Positions 11,435-20,312 of a stretch of 24,486 nt of DNA are shown piece by piece (position 1 is the stretch's first letter; each line of letters opens with the position of its first letter). The translations under genes and the position numbers were made by a program. This DNA is from Opitutaceae bacterium (lineage in GTDB: Bacteria; Verrucomicrobiota; Verrucomicrobiia; Opitutales; Opitutaceae), in assembly GCA_003168315.1 (NCBI GenBank), contig PMSP01000232.1, positions 2,400 through 26,885 of the forward strand. The letters are read 5' to 3'. The notes beneath the pieces were generated by a model that did no database searches, was not told the origin of the DNA, and was given only the letters and a program-made list of their open reading frames with translations.

Positions 11435-11917
11435 ATGGAAACCCTCCTCCTGTCCACGCTTCCCCTCCTGTGCATCCTTGCCTCGCTCGCCTACGCGGCC
11501 GTCGTCGGGACGCGGGTCTACAGGGCGACCGGGTTCATCTCCGTCCTCGGCGTCGCGGCGGGCCTTCTGGGGGCATACGTGGGACGGTTCCTCGACCGCT
11601 TCATCCCGCTCCCGCGGGAAGTCGACGACTGGGTGAACTACCGCGGGCTGGTCGATTACCAAGTGAAGGCCACCGGCGAGCGCTACCTTGCCATCCTGTC
11701 GGTGGAGGCGGCGGTTCTCTTCCTCCTCGCCTCGGCTTTCACGTTCCTCGCGGTCAACATGATCCGCAGGGACGCCCTGGGCCAGTCGCGCGGCGACAAG
11801 GGGCCGAGCCGGTTTGCGGTCCTGGGCGGGCTGTTCATCCTCGCCTTATGCCTCACCTACCGCGGCAAGCTGGCCGCATGCCTCGCGTTCCTGCTGGCGA
11901 AGGCAGGCCTGCTGTAG
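11435..11917 (+). CDS. Hypothetical integral membrane protein
   Basis: A 160-residue protein with four or five membrane helices: LLLSTLPLLCILASLAYAAVV, GFISVLGVAAGLLGAYVG, AILSVEAAVLFLLASAFTFLAV and FAVLGGLFILALCLTYRGKLAACLAFLL. An external or periplasmic loop carries RFIPLPREVDDWVNYRGLVDYQVKATGERY. No family is recognised. ATG 11435 is chosen because the long upstream extension of the same frame lies over the preceding GNAT gene and is Arg/Ser-rich nonsense. The stop is 7 bases before the next gene. Confidence 0.7.
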   Translation: METLLLSTLPLLCILASLAYAAVVGTRVYRATGFISVLGVAAGLLGAYVGRFLDRFIPLPREVDDWVNYRGLVDYQVKATGERYLAILSVEAAVLFLLASAFTFLAVNMIRRDALGQSRGDKGPSRFAVLGGLFILALCLTYRGKLAACLAFLLAKAGLL

Positions 11918-11924
11918 GGGCTGC

Positions 11925-12590
11925 GTGAAGGCAATCCTCGCTGTTTTCGACAACGACGGGACCCTCTGCGACACGCAGGAGGTCGAGGGCGCTTGCTACG
12001 CGCGCGCGGTCGAGAGCGTCACCGGGAAGTTCCTCTCGTCTTTGGACTGGGGTTTGCACGCGGAGCCCACGAGTTCGGGCATTGCCCGCTCGCTTCTTGC
12101 CGGGGACTCGGACGCGGCGGGAAAGGAGGCGGCGATCGAGCGTGAATTCACGCGCCTCCTCGGGGAGGAGAGGGCGGCGTTCCCCGGCGACTTCTCGCCG
12201 GTCCGCGGGGCTGTCGCCTTCCTTGGGCGCCTGGCGGGTGAGGGGATCTGCCCGGTGGCGATTGCCACCGGTTGCTTTGCCGCGAGCGCGCGTTACAAGC
12301 TCGAGTGCTGCGGGATCGACCTCGGCGCGTACCCCCACGCGACGTCGAGCGACACGCCCCGGAGGTCGGACATCATCCGGCTGGCGGCATCGCGCGCCGG
12401 ATTCGACATCGGGTCGGTGGTGTATTTTGGCGACGCGCCCTGGGACGTTCGCGCGTGCGCGGCGCTCGGAATCCCGATGATCGGGATAGGGCGCCGTCAC
12501 GAGAGGCTGAGGGAGCTCGGGATCCGGCACGCCTTCCGCGACTACTCTGACCCGGACGCCATCATCGGCGCCCTTCGCGCCGGCGGCTAG
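11925..12590 (+). CDS. HAD-family hydrolase (phosphatase)
   Basis: A 221-residue HAD-superfamily hydrolase, probably a small-molecule phosphatase of the phosphoglycolate phosphatase/beta-phosphoglucomutase type. Motif I is FDNDGTLCDT (nucleophile Asp9 and Asp11), motif II the Thr in VAIATGC, and motif IV YFGDAPWDVRACAALGIPMIGIG. A helical cap lies between motifs I and II. The substrate cannot be predicted. The start is GTG 11925, which places motif I at the usual distance; no nearer ATG exists. Its TAG stop (12588-12590) overlaps the stop of the convergent mutY gene in the sequence CTAG. Confidence 0.88.
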   Translation: MKAILAVFDNDGTLCDTQEVEGACYARAVESVTGKFLSSLDWGLHAEPTSSGIARSLLAGDSDAAGKEAAIEREFTRLLGEERAAFPGDFSPVRGAVAFLGRLAGEGICPVAIATGCFAASARYKLECCGIDLGAYPHATSSDTPRRSDIIRLAASRAGFDIGSVVYFGDAPWDVRACAALGIPMIGIGRRHERLRELGIRHAFRDYSDPDAIIGALRAGG

Positions 12591-13636
12591 CGCTTGCCCC
12601 GGCCCAGGATATCCGTGGTCCACCGCCGATGGGGACCGGACAGGGCGACGGAGCCCAGCGACTCCAGTCGGACCCAGACGAGGCCCGGGCGGTCCTTCCC
12701 GGGGGGAGGCGCGGCCGCGTGGATCGACTCCGTGATCCGGAACCGCGTGATCGACCGGCTCTTCCTGGCGACAAGGGGACCCTGCGAGACCTGGTCGGGA
12801 TCGAGGCCGGCCTGCTCGGCCGTCGGGAGCTCGTGAAGGTCGGCCAGGCGGCGGGCGCCCTTCGGGTTCAGGTGCAGGAGGAGCGCCCCGTCCCGCTCGC
12901 ACCACACGCGGACGACCGTCCGCCGCTCGGTCGGCCTCGCCTCCAGCCTCGGATAGGCCTCGGGGTCGCCCGCCTTTCCCGCCGCGCAGAAATCCCCCAC
13001 GGGGCAGACGAGGCAGGCGGGCCTGCGCCTGAGGCAGACGGTCGCCCCGAGCTCCATCATCGCCTGGTTGTGGTCGCCGGGTGCGGAGGGGTTGAGGAGC
13101 TCCTGGGCGAGCGGTGCGAAGGCCCGCGACGCCGTCCCGCCGTCCCGGTGGGGCGTCCCGTCGCGCGTGAGCCTGGCGAGGATGCGCACGACGTTCCCGT
13201 CGACGCAGGCGAGCGGCTCGCCGAAGGCGATGCTCGCTATGGCGGCGGCCGTGTAGGGGCCGACGCCGGGAAGCTCCTCCCACCCGGCTGCCGAGGTCGG
13301 CAGCGCGCGCCCGGCGACCTCGCGCGCGAGCCTGTGGAGGTTGCGCGCGCGGGAATAGTACCCGAGGCCCTCCCAGAGCCTGAGGACGGCCTCCTCTCGG
13401 GCGGACGCCAGCGCGGCGAAGCCGGGGAGCGCCTCCATCCAGCGCGCGAAATAGGGGAGCACCGTCGCGACCTGGGTCTGCTGGAGCATGAACTCGCTCA
13501 CCACCGTCCCGTAGGCGGAGGGCGCCTCGCGCCACGGCAGCCTGCGCCGGGACGCCCGGTACCATGCCAGGAGCGCCTTCCGGAACCCCGCGCGCCGGGC
13601 CGCGAGGGCCCGCCTGCCGGAAGTTTTGCGTGTCAT
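12587..13636 (-). CDS. mutY: A/G-specific adenine DNA glycosylase MutY
   Basis: A 349-residue MutY, which removes adenine mispaired with 8-oxoguanine in base-excision repair. Motifs are present in order: SEFMLQQTQV with the catalytic Glu48; the helix-hairpin-helix ELPGVGPYTAAAIASIAFGEPLACVDGNVVR (about 121-151) with catalytic Asp146; and the [4Fe-4S] cluster cysteines 201, 208, 211 and 217 in the C-x6-C-x2-C-x5-C arrangement. The C-terminal NUDIX-like domain (about 235-349) recognises 8-oxoG and includes LADLHELP and SGPHRRWT. Length matches Escherichia coli MutY (350). ATG 13636 is the first start before the conserved part; the longer upstream extension covers rnhC antisense and is rejected. 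It is divergent from rnhC with only 30 bp between starts, and its stop overlaps that of the HAD gene. Confidence 0.97.
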   Translation of the reverse strand: MTRKTSGRRALAARRAGFRKALLAWYRASRRRLPWREAPSAYGTVVSEFMLQQTQVATVLPYFARWMEALPGFAALASAREEAVLRLWEGLGYYSRARNLHRLAREVAGRALPTSAAGWEELPGVGPYTAAAIASIAFGEPLACVDGNVVRILARLTRDGTPHRDGGTASRAFAPLAQELLNPSAPGDHNQAMMELGATVCLRRRPACLVCPVGDFCAAGKAGDPEAYPRLEARPTERRTVVRVWCERDGALLLHLNPKGARRLADLHELPTAEQAGLDPDQVSQGPLVARKSRSITRFRITESIHAAAPPPGKDRPGLVWVRLESLGSVALSGPHRRWTTDILGRGKR

Positions 13637-13666
13637 TGGCGGCAATTTTGTGACTATGGGTCCCTC

Positions 13667-14674
13667 ATGCCCAAGCGCGGCCAGGACGACGAGGAAAAAC
13701 CCAAGAAGCTGAGCACCTACACGCTCAAGCTCGACGACGGGCAGATGGAGAGGCTGCGCGTGATCCTGAGCGGGCGGGGCTGGGAGGCCTTCGATGTCGC
13801 CTACGCGAGGTACGCCTTCAAGGGGCGCGACTGCAACGTCACGGCCTACGAGAGCGGCAAGCTGGTCGTTGCGGGCAAGGGCACCGAGGAATTCGTGACG
13901 ATGACGCTTGAGCCCGACATCACGATGGCGCCCAAGCTCGGCTACGACGAGGTGCACCATCCCGACTGGTTCGAGCTCCACGCGGGCCTGGACGAGAGCG
14001 GCAAGGGCGACCTCTTCGGGCCGGTGGTGGCCGCGACCGTCATCGCCGACCGGGCGGCGATCGAGGGCTGGATCAAGGAGGGGGTCAAGGACTCGAAGAA
14101 GATCGCCGAGTCGCAGATCATCCGGCTGGACAAGCTGATCCGGGGGACGCACGGCGTCGCGGTCGCGGTCTGCCTCTGCGGGATGCCGAAGTACAACCTC
14201 ATCATGTCGCGGCCCCACGCGAACCTTAACCGGCTCCTCGCGTGGCAGCACGCGACGGCGCTCGCGCAGGCGCTCGCGAGGAAGAAGGCCCCCCGCGGGC
14301 TCCTCGACCAGTTCACGAAGCAGCCGCTCGTCCAGCGGGAGCTGAAGAAGATGGGGGTCGTGGACTTCGACCTGCAGATGCGGACCAAGGCCGAGGAGGA
14401 CCCGGTGGTCGCGGCGGCGTCGGTCGTCGCGCGCGCCGAGTATGTCCGCCAGATCAACGTCCTCTCGCGCGACTTCGGGGGCCCGCTCCAGAAGGGGGCG
14501 GGGCCGCTCGTCAAGGAGCAGGCGGCGCAGATCATCGAGCGGTTCGGGGCCCGCGCCCTCGGCAACTTCGCCAAGCTCCATTTCCGGACGGCGTACGAGG
14601 TCGTCCTGGCCGCGGGCAAGCTGGACGAGCTGCCGCTCCCGGAGCCCCGGGCCCGGATGGAGTGGGGCGGGTAG
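13667..14674 (+). CDS. rnhC: Ribonuclease HIII
   Basis: A 335-residue RNase HIII that cleaves the RNA strand of RNA-DNA hybrids. The N-terminal TBP-like domain (DUF3378; about 15-95, STYTLKLDDGQMERLRVIL and GWEAFDVAYARYAFKGRDCNVTAYESGKLVVAGKG) is the mark of type HIII and binds substrate. The catalytic domain opens with LDESGKGDLFGPVVAATV (Asp109, Glu110), continues with VKDSKK and LLDQFTK, and ends with FRTAYEVVLAAGKL. ATG 13667 gives a normal length. It is the first gene of a rightward set, followed 19 bases later by rnhB. Confidence 0.95.
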   Translation: MPKRGQDDEEKPKKLSTYTLKLDDGQMERLRVILSGRGWEAFDVAYARYAFKGRDCNVTAYESGKLVVAGKGTEEFVTMTLEPDITMAPKLGYDEVHHPDWFELHAGLDESGKGDLFGPVVAATVIADRAAIEGWIKEGVKDSKKIAESQIIRLDKLIRGTHGVAVAVCLCGMPKYNLIMSRPHANLNRLLAWQHATALAQALARKKAPRGLLDQFTKQPLVQRELKKMGVVDFDLQMRTKAEEDPVVAAASVVARAEYVRQINVLSRDFGGPLQKGAGPLVKEQAAQIIERFGARALGNFAKLHFRTAYEVVLAAGKLDELPLPEPRARMEWGG

Positions 14675-14693
14675 GGGCCCGGGGACGCAAGCG

Positions 14694-15455
14694 ATGCCGA
14701 AGCGCAGACAGCTCCGGAGCTTCGACCTGAAGAAGATCGAGGGCTTCGAAAACCTGATCGGGGTCGACGAGGTCGGCAGGGGTGCCCTTGCCGGCCCGGT
14801 CGTCGCCGGCGCGGTCCTCGTTACCCGCGCCTTCCTCGAGGGGCGCTGGGCCTGCGTCAAGGCCGGCCGGGTCAACGACTCCAAGCTCCTCTCGGCCGCC
14901 GACCGCGACTCGCTCTGGCTCGAGTTCGAGTCGCTCGCGGCCCAGGGCCACATCCACGCCCACTTCGGCTCGGCGAGCGTCGAGGAGATCGAGCAGCACA
15001 ACATCCTCGGCGCGACGAAGCTCGCGATGCGCCGCGCGATGGAGGGGATCTATCCCCCGGCCGCGTTCCGCCGGAACGAGGAGCCCGACCTCTTCTCGTC
15101 GGTGGCGGAGCGCGACTCGTTCGTCCCGATCGTCTCCTGCCGGGTGCTGGTGGACGGCCTGCATCTCAGGGGGTTCCCGTACCCGCACACCCCGATCGTG
15201 AACGGTGACGCGCGCAGCCTCTGCATCGCGATGGGCTCCATCATCGCCAAGGTCGCGCGGGACCGGATGATGGCGGAACTCGACGCGAGGCACCCGGGCT
15301 ACGGCTTCGCGAAGCACAAGGGCTACGGGACGGACGACCACCGCGAGGCGGTCGTGCGGCTCGGAAGGTCCCCGATCCACAGGGAGATGTTCCTTCGCAA
15401 GCTCATGGCGCAGCGCCCCGACCCGAACCAGATGGATTTCCTTCCGGACCGTTGA
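14694..15455 (+). CDS. rnhB: Ribonuclease HII
   Basis: A 253-residue RNase HII that cuts 5' of ribonucleotides embedded in DNA and starts ribonucleotide excision repair. Motifs: IGVDEVGRGALAGPVVAGAV (Asp25, Glu26), NDSKLLS, VLVDGLHL (third Asp) and GSIIAKVARDRMMAEL, with the final YGFAKHKGYGTDDHREAVVRLGRSPIHR. It is longer than most bacterial HII enzymes (about 200), mainly through an insert near GIYPPAAFRRNEEPDLFSSVAERDSF before the third Asp, and it has an N-terminal extension of about 20 residues. ATG 14694 lies 19 bases after rnhC. Both types side by side, with mutY divergent, form a small DNA-maintenance cluster. Confidence 0.96.
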   Translation: MPKRRQLRSFDLKKIEGFENLIGVDEVGRGALAGPVVAGAVLVTRAFLEGRWACVKAGRVNDSKLLSAADRDSLWLEFESLAAQGHIHAHFGSASVEEIEQHNILGATKLAMRRAMEGIYPPAAFRRNEEPDLFSSVAERDSFVPIVSCRVLVDGLHLRGFPYPHTPIVNGDARSLCIAMGSIIAKVARDRMMAELDARHPGYGFAKHKGYGTDDHREAVVRLGRSPIHREMFLRKLMAQRPDPNQMDFLPDR

Positions 15456-15489
15456 CCCCCGGGGCCTGCGCGGCCATCAAGGGCCCCAG

Positions 15490-16659
15490 ATGCCAGGCAA
15501 GAAACACACCTCGCTCGACCGCGTCCTGGGGCGGCTCGACACGCTGGACCCCGTCAACATGGCGAACCTGGTCCAGCGTCTCGCGAAGGAGCGCTCCCTC
15601 TTCGAGCAGATCTTCAAGACCCTGCAGGAGGGCGTCCTCGTCATCTCGACGGCGGGGATAATCGAGTACGCCAACGACGCCGCCCAGCGGCTGATCGGCC
15701 TCTCCGGCGAGGGCCTCTCCGGGCAGACCCTCTGGCGGCTGATCCCGGGGCTGCGGCCGACGCTGGGAGACGACGCGAACGCCTCCGCCAGCATGGTGGC
15801 CCGCGAATTCGAGCTCACCTACCCGGAGCCCCGGACGATCCGGCTCTACATGGTCCCCTTCCGCGATGAGGACGCCGGCGGCGAGCGCCGCCACGCCGTC
15901 ATCCTGGCCGACGTGACGCACGACAGGCTGACGACGGCGCAGCGGATCGAGGACGAGCGGACCTCCTCCATCCTGCTCCTCGCGGCGGGAGTCGCCCACG
16001 AGCTCGGCAACCCGCTCAATTCCCTGACGATCCACCTGCAGCTGATCGCGAGGAAGCTGAAGAAGCTCGGGCGCTCGCCCGAGGCCGAGTCCCTGTCCGA
16101 GAGCGTTGACGTGTGCCGGGAGGAGGTCGCGCGGCTGGACGGGATCATCACGCACTACCTCGAGGCGATCCGCCCGAGCCCGCCGGACCTTTCGGAGACG
16201 AACCTGGCCGACATCCTCGCGGAGGTCCTCAAGTTCCAGAAGAGGGAGTTCTCGGACCGGGGCATTGTGGTCGAGGCCGAGACGCCCTACGCCCTCCCGG
16301 CGGTCATGGCCGACCGAAACCAGCTGAAGCAGGTGTTCTTCAACATAACGAAGAACGCGATGGAATCGATGCAGCCGGGCGGCAGGCTGATGATCAAGTC
16401 GAGGGCCGACGACGACTCGGTCTACCTCCTCTTCGGGGACAGCGGGTCCGGGATCCGGCAGGAGGACCTGGTCAGGCTCTTCGAGCCCTACCACACGACG
16501 AAGGCGGGCGGCCACGGGCTCGGCCTGATGATCGTCCAGCGCATCATGCGCGCGCACGGCGGGCAGGTGGGCGTCGAGAGCCGCGAGGGCACGGGGACCG
16601 TGGTCACCCTCCAGTTCCCGCGGAAGGACCGGCGGGTGCGGATGCTCGGCGGGGGCTGA
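15490..16659 (+). CDS. Soluble PAS-domain sensor histidine kinase, NtrB-like
   Basis: A 389-residue histidine kinase without membrane helices, so it senses a cytoplasmic signal. The order is a short helical start, a PAS domain at about 35-145 (LFEQIFKTLQEGVLVISTAGIIEYANDAAQRLIG), HisKA with phosphoacceptor His170 in AAGVAHELGNPLN, and an HATPase_c domain with the N box (NQLKQVFFNITKNAMESM), G1 (GDSGSGI), F box (FEPYHTTK) and G2 (GHGLGLMI). The closest architecture is NtrB/AtoS-type kinases, which partner sigma-54 response regulators. The only response regulator in the window is the NtrC-type one at 18933, which is a plausible partner although four genes intervene. ATG 15490 follows rnhB by 34 bases. 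The gene ends 6 bases before the stop of the convergent lipoprotein gene. Confidence 0.92.
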   Translation: MPGKKHTSLDRVLGRLDTLDPVNMANLVQRLAKERSLFEQIFKTLQEGVLVISTAGIIEYANDAAQRLIGLSGEGLSGQTLWRLIPGLRPTLGDDANASASMVAREFELTYPEPRTIRLYMVPFRDEDAGGERRHAVILADVTHDRLTTAQRIEDERTSSILLLAAGVAHELGNPLNSLTIHLQLIARKLKKLGRSPEAESLSESVDVCREEVARLDGIITHYLEAIRPSPPDLSETNLADILAEVLKFQKREFSDRGIVVEAETPYALPAVMADRNQLKQVFFNITKNAMESMQPGGRLMIKSRADDDSVYLLFGDSGSGIRQEDLVRLFEPYHTTKAGGHGLGLMIVQRIMRAHGGQVGVESREGTGTVVTLQFPRKDRRVRMLGGG

Positions 16660-16665
16660 CGCCCG

Positions 16666-17268
16666 CTAGCTGCCCGGGGGCGCCGGCGCGAGGGCCGGGT
16701 CCGGGGCGATGATCTTCACGGAGAAGGTCTTGCTCTCCCTGACCGTCCCCAGCTTGAGCGTCACCTTGAAGTCCATGGCGTCGGCGGTCACGCCGAGCTG
16801 GGACACCATCGGGGTCGGCTCGCCGGTCTCGCCGGGCTTGAGGGCCAGCATCTCGGGGTCTATCGCGAAGTTCCCCATGTCGGAGTCGAAGTCGAGCATC
16901 GTGACCTTGACGGCCTCGGGGCTCGTGTTCGTGAGGATCAGGTGGAGCGTCACGGGCGGCAGCGGGCTTCCGACCAAGGTCTTGTTCTCATTCTCGGTGT
17001 ACGAGCTGTAGGTGTAGTCCCCCTTTTCCCGGCCGCCCTTGCGCAGGCCGCGGCCGATGCCGCGGCTGAGCGTCACCTTGACGCTCACCCGGCCGCCGAA
17101 GAAGGCCTGGGTCCCCTCCATCGCCACCGGCCTCTCGCCGGAGATGACGCCGTTTGTCAGCTCGTCGTTCTGGGTGTGCAGGCAACCTGCGACCCCGAGC
17201 GCAAGGAGGAGGCCGGCGGCGGCGAGCGCCCGCGTTAAGCGATTAGCAGGGGAGGTGTTATGAAGCAT
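16666..17268 (-). CDS. Hypothetical lipoprotein
   Basis: A 200-residue protein with a lipoprotein signal: basic start, hydrophobic ALAAAGLLLALGVAGC, with the lipobox VAGC placing the lipidated Cys at about residue 29. The mature part is mostly beta-type. It contains GRVSVKVTLSRGIGRGLRKGG, then PPVTLHLILTNTSPEAVKVTMLDFDSDMGNFAIDPEMLALKPGETGEPTPMV, an Ig-like stretch of the kind found in envelope proteins, and a Pro/Ala-rich end. No specific family is recognised. ATG 17268 gives the signal peptide; the upstream in-frame extension to 17406 does not. It is divergent from the ECF sigma gene with 156 bp between, so both promoters lie there. Confidence 0.8.
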   Translation of the reverse strand: MLHNTSPANRLTRALAAAGLLLALGVAGCLHTQNDELTNGVISGERPVAMEGTQAFFGGRVSVKVTLSRGIGRGLRKGGREKGDYTYSSYTENENKTLVGSPLPPVTLHLILTNTSPEAVKVTMLDFDSDMGNFAIDPEMLALKPGETGEPTPMVSQLGVTADAMDFKVTLKLGTVRESKTFSVKIIAPDPALAPAPPGS

Positions 17269-17378
17269 GGTGGGACGCGCGCCGTCCGGCTTGCGCGGAA
17301 ATCGAACGGGGTGGACACCGGCGTCGCATGAAGGTTGCATGCGGGGTGCTCTTGCGCCAATTGAAAAAACGCATCTTT

Positions 17379-17402
17379 CCGACCCGACGAGCGTCAGGTC
17401 GG
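17379..17402 (+). promoter_or_regulatory. Imperfect palindrome upstream of the ECF sigma gene
   Basis: CCGACC-cg-ACG-ag-CGT-ca-GGTCGG: 9 of 12 half-site positions are symmetrical, and it lies 22 bases before the start at 17425. It could be an operator or a hairpin in the leader of the sigma factor message. No clear -35/-10 pair was found. Confidence 0.4.
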
Positions 17403-17424
17403 CCATAGGGCAAATGTCACACGC

Positions 17425-17970
17425 ATGGAAGAAAGTTCAACGACCACGCTGGGCGACCGGGTTCGCCGGGCGCAGCGCGGGGACGAGGGCGCGATGCGCG
17501 AGCTCATCGTCGCCTACCAGCGGCGCGTCGCCGGGTTCGCCTACGCCATCACCGGCAGGAGCGACTCAGTCGAGGACCTCGCCCAGATGGTCTTCGTCAA
17601 GATGGCCCGCGCGCTCGACCGGCTCAAGGCCCCCGAGCAGTTCGAGTCCTGGCTCTTCCGGCTCGCCCGCAACACCTGCATCGACCACCTGCGGCGCCAG
17701 AAGCTGCGCCGGATCTTCACACCCTTCGCGCCCGAGCATGAGAACGTCCCCGAGCCGGCGGGCGCCGTGGACTCCGAGGAGCTCGACGCGCTCCGGCACG
17801 CGCTCGCCCAGCTCCGCCCCAAGGACCGCGCCCTCCTCGCCCTCGTCCAGGAGGGGCGCAGCCACGCCGAGATTGCGGCAACTTTCAGGACCAGCGTCGC
17901 GGCCGTGAAGGCGCGACTCCACCGGGCCCGGGAACAACTACGCCAACACTACCACCGCGATGAAACCTGA
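17425..17970 (+). CDS. ECF-family RNA polymerase sigma factor
   Basis: A 181-residue extracytoplasmic-function sigma factor. Region 2 is seen in DEGAMRELIVAYQRRVAGFAYAITGRSDSVEDLAQMVFVKMARALDRLKAPEQFESWLFRLARNTCIDHLRRQK, and region 4 in LDALRHALAQLRPKDRALLALVQEGRSHAEIAATFRTSVAAVKARLHRAREQLRQHY, which contains the helix-turn-helix for the -35. Region 3 is absent, as expected. The 3' end overlaps the next gene by 11 bases, and the third gene overlaps the second by 4, so the three form one coupled unit: sigma factor, small membrane protein (possible anti-sigma) and Spy-like periplasmic protein. The likely signal is envelope or metal stress, by analogy. Confidence 0.93.
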   Translation: MEESSTTTLGDRVRRAQRGDEGAMRELIVAYQRRVAGFAYAITGRSDSVEDLAQMVFVKMARALDRLKAPEQFESWLFRLARNTCIDHLRRQKLRRIFTPFAPEHENVPEPAGAVDSEELDALRHALAQLRPKDRALLALVQEGRSHAEIAATFRTSVAAVKARLHRAREQLRQHYHRDET

Positions 17971-18232
17971 AGACCAAGCATGGATGCAGCTGCGCGAGCA
18001 CGCCGCGTCCCGAATTTCCCCCGGATTTCCCGACCGCGTCCTGCGCGAAGCGCGCGGGGAGCGCTCACCCCTCTTCGTGGCCCAGTTCGCCATGTGCGCC
18101 GCGACGGCGGCGCTGTGCCTGGGCGCCGTCGCCCTCTACCAGTCAGGTGTCTCCGGCGACGACGACGCGAAGAATCTTGCGGGCTGGAGCGAGATCACCG
18201 CGCAGGCGAACGACCTCGAACAGGGTCTATGA
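17960..18232 (+). CDS. Small single-pass membrane protein, possible anti-sigma factor
   Basis: A 90-residue protein with a cytoplasmic N-terminal part (MKPEDQAWMQLREHAASRISPGFPDRVLREAR), one membrane helix (FVAQFAMCAATAALCLGAVALY) and a short outer tail. Its position directly after an ECF sigma gene, with overlapping reading frames, and its layout (short inner domain, one helix) fit a reduced anti-sigma factor. No anti-sigma (zinc-binding) motif is present, so the role is an inference from context. Confidence 0.7.
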   Translation: MKPEDQAWMQLREHAASRISPGFPDRVLREARGERSPLFVAQFAMCAATAALCLGAVALYQSGVSGDDDAKNLAGWSEITAQANDLEQGL

Positions 18233-18876
18233 GGGATCGCGTCCTCGCTGCGCTCCTGACGCTGGCCGTCTTCGCTACCGGGTTCTTCGCGGGCCTCTGG
18301 GCCGAGCGCCACCGTCCGCTGCCCCCGCCCCCCGGGGCGTTCATGGGGGAGTTCGGGGCCAGGCCGGGGCACACCCCGCGGGTGGGGCCGCCGGTCAACC
18401 GGGCCGAGCTCTCCGAGCAGATCGACCGGCTGCGTCCCGAGATGGACCTGTTCCGCTCGCGGATCACCGAGATCTACGCCCAGTTTGACAGGGACATCGA
18501 CTCGATCCTCACGCCGGAGCAGCGGGACGCCTACGCGAAGAGGTTCCAGGCGCACCGCGGGTTCGGCCCCTCGCCCGACGTGGGAACCGACGACACGCCC
18601 CTCTCCGACGAGCAGATCAACCAGCTCCTCCAGCGGCCCTTCCGGACGCTCGCCTTCTTCGTCGTGATCCCGATGACGCTCGAGCGAATGACGAACGACC
18701 TGAAGCTCGGCGACGCGCAGCGCGACAAGGTGAAGGACCTCCTTCAGGTCAGGCGTGAGAAGTTCATCGAGCTCGTCGACAGCGCGCCGCCGCCGAGCCT
18801 CATGCTGAGCCGGCTGGCCCCGCTGGCGCAGCGCCTGGGCGCGCCCGCGAAGCCGGCGGCGGCGCCGGCCCACTAG
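18229..18876 (+). CDS. Spy/CpxP-like periplasmic protein
   Basis: A 215-residue protein with an N-terminal membrane anchor or signal (VLAALLTLAVFATGFFAGLW) and a mostly helical periplasmic part. ELSEQIDRLRPEMDLFRSRITEIYAQFDRDIDSILTPEQRDAYAKRF contains the LTPEQR motif of the Spy/CpxP/periplasmic metal-sensor family; a second helical part ends with DAQRDKVKDLLQVRREKFIELV and an Ala/Pro-rich tail. Such proteins act as periplasmic chaperones or feed a stress signal to an anti-sigma factor. ATG 18229 overlaps the previous stop by 4 bases (ATGA). It likely works with the two genes before it. Confidence 0.82.
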   Translation: MRDRVLAALLTLAVFATGFFAGLWAERHRPLPPPPGAFMGEFGARPGHTPRVGPPVNRAELSEQIDRLRPEMDLFRSRITEIYAQFDRDIDSILTPEQRDAYAKRFQAHRGFGPSPDVGTDDTPLSDEQINQLLQRPFRTLAFFVVIPMTLERMTNDLKLGDAQRDKVKDLLQVRREKFIELVDSAPPPSLMLSRLAPLAQRLGAPAKPAAAPAH

Positions 18877-18932
18877 GCCCCTCGCGCGCTGCCCGGGCTT
18901 GACCGCCCCCGCCTGTAGCTTGGAATGTCCCC

Positions 18933-20308
<1,376 letters not shown>

Positions 20309-20312
<4 letters not shown>

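Noticed and set aside
11853..13565. 570-codon minus-strand frame
   Set aside because: Arg/Gly/Pro-rich GC-driven frame antisense to the HAD gene and out of frame with mutY; no family features.
17300..17325. ECF-type promoter GAAC ... CGTC before the sigma gene
   Set aside because: The 14-base gap between the elements is shorter than normal and flanking consensus bases are missing.
18899..18927. Sigma-70 promoter before the response regulator (TTGACC)
   Set aside because: No acceptable -10 at 16-18 bases; the best TA-containing hexamer is only 11 bases away.
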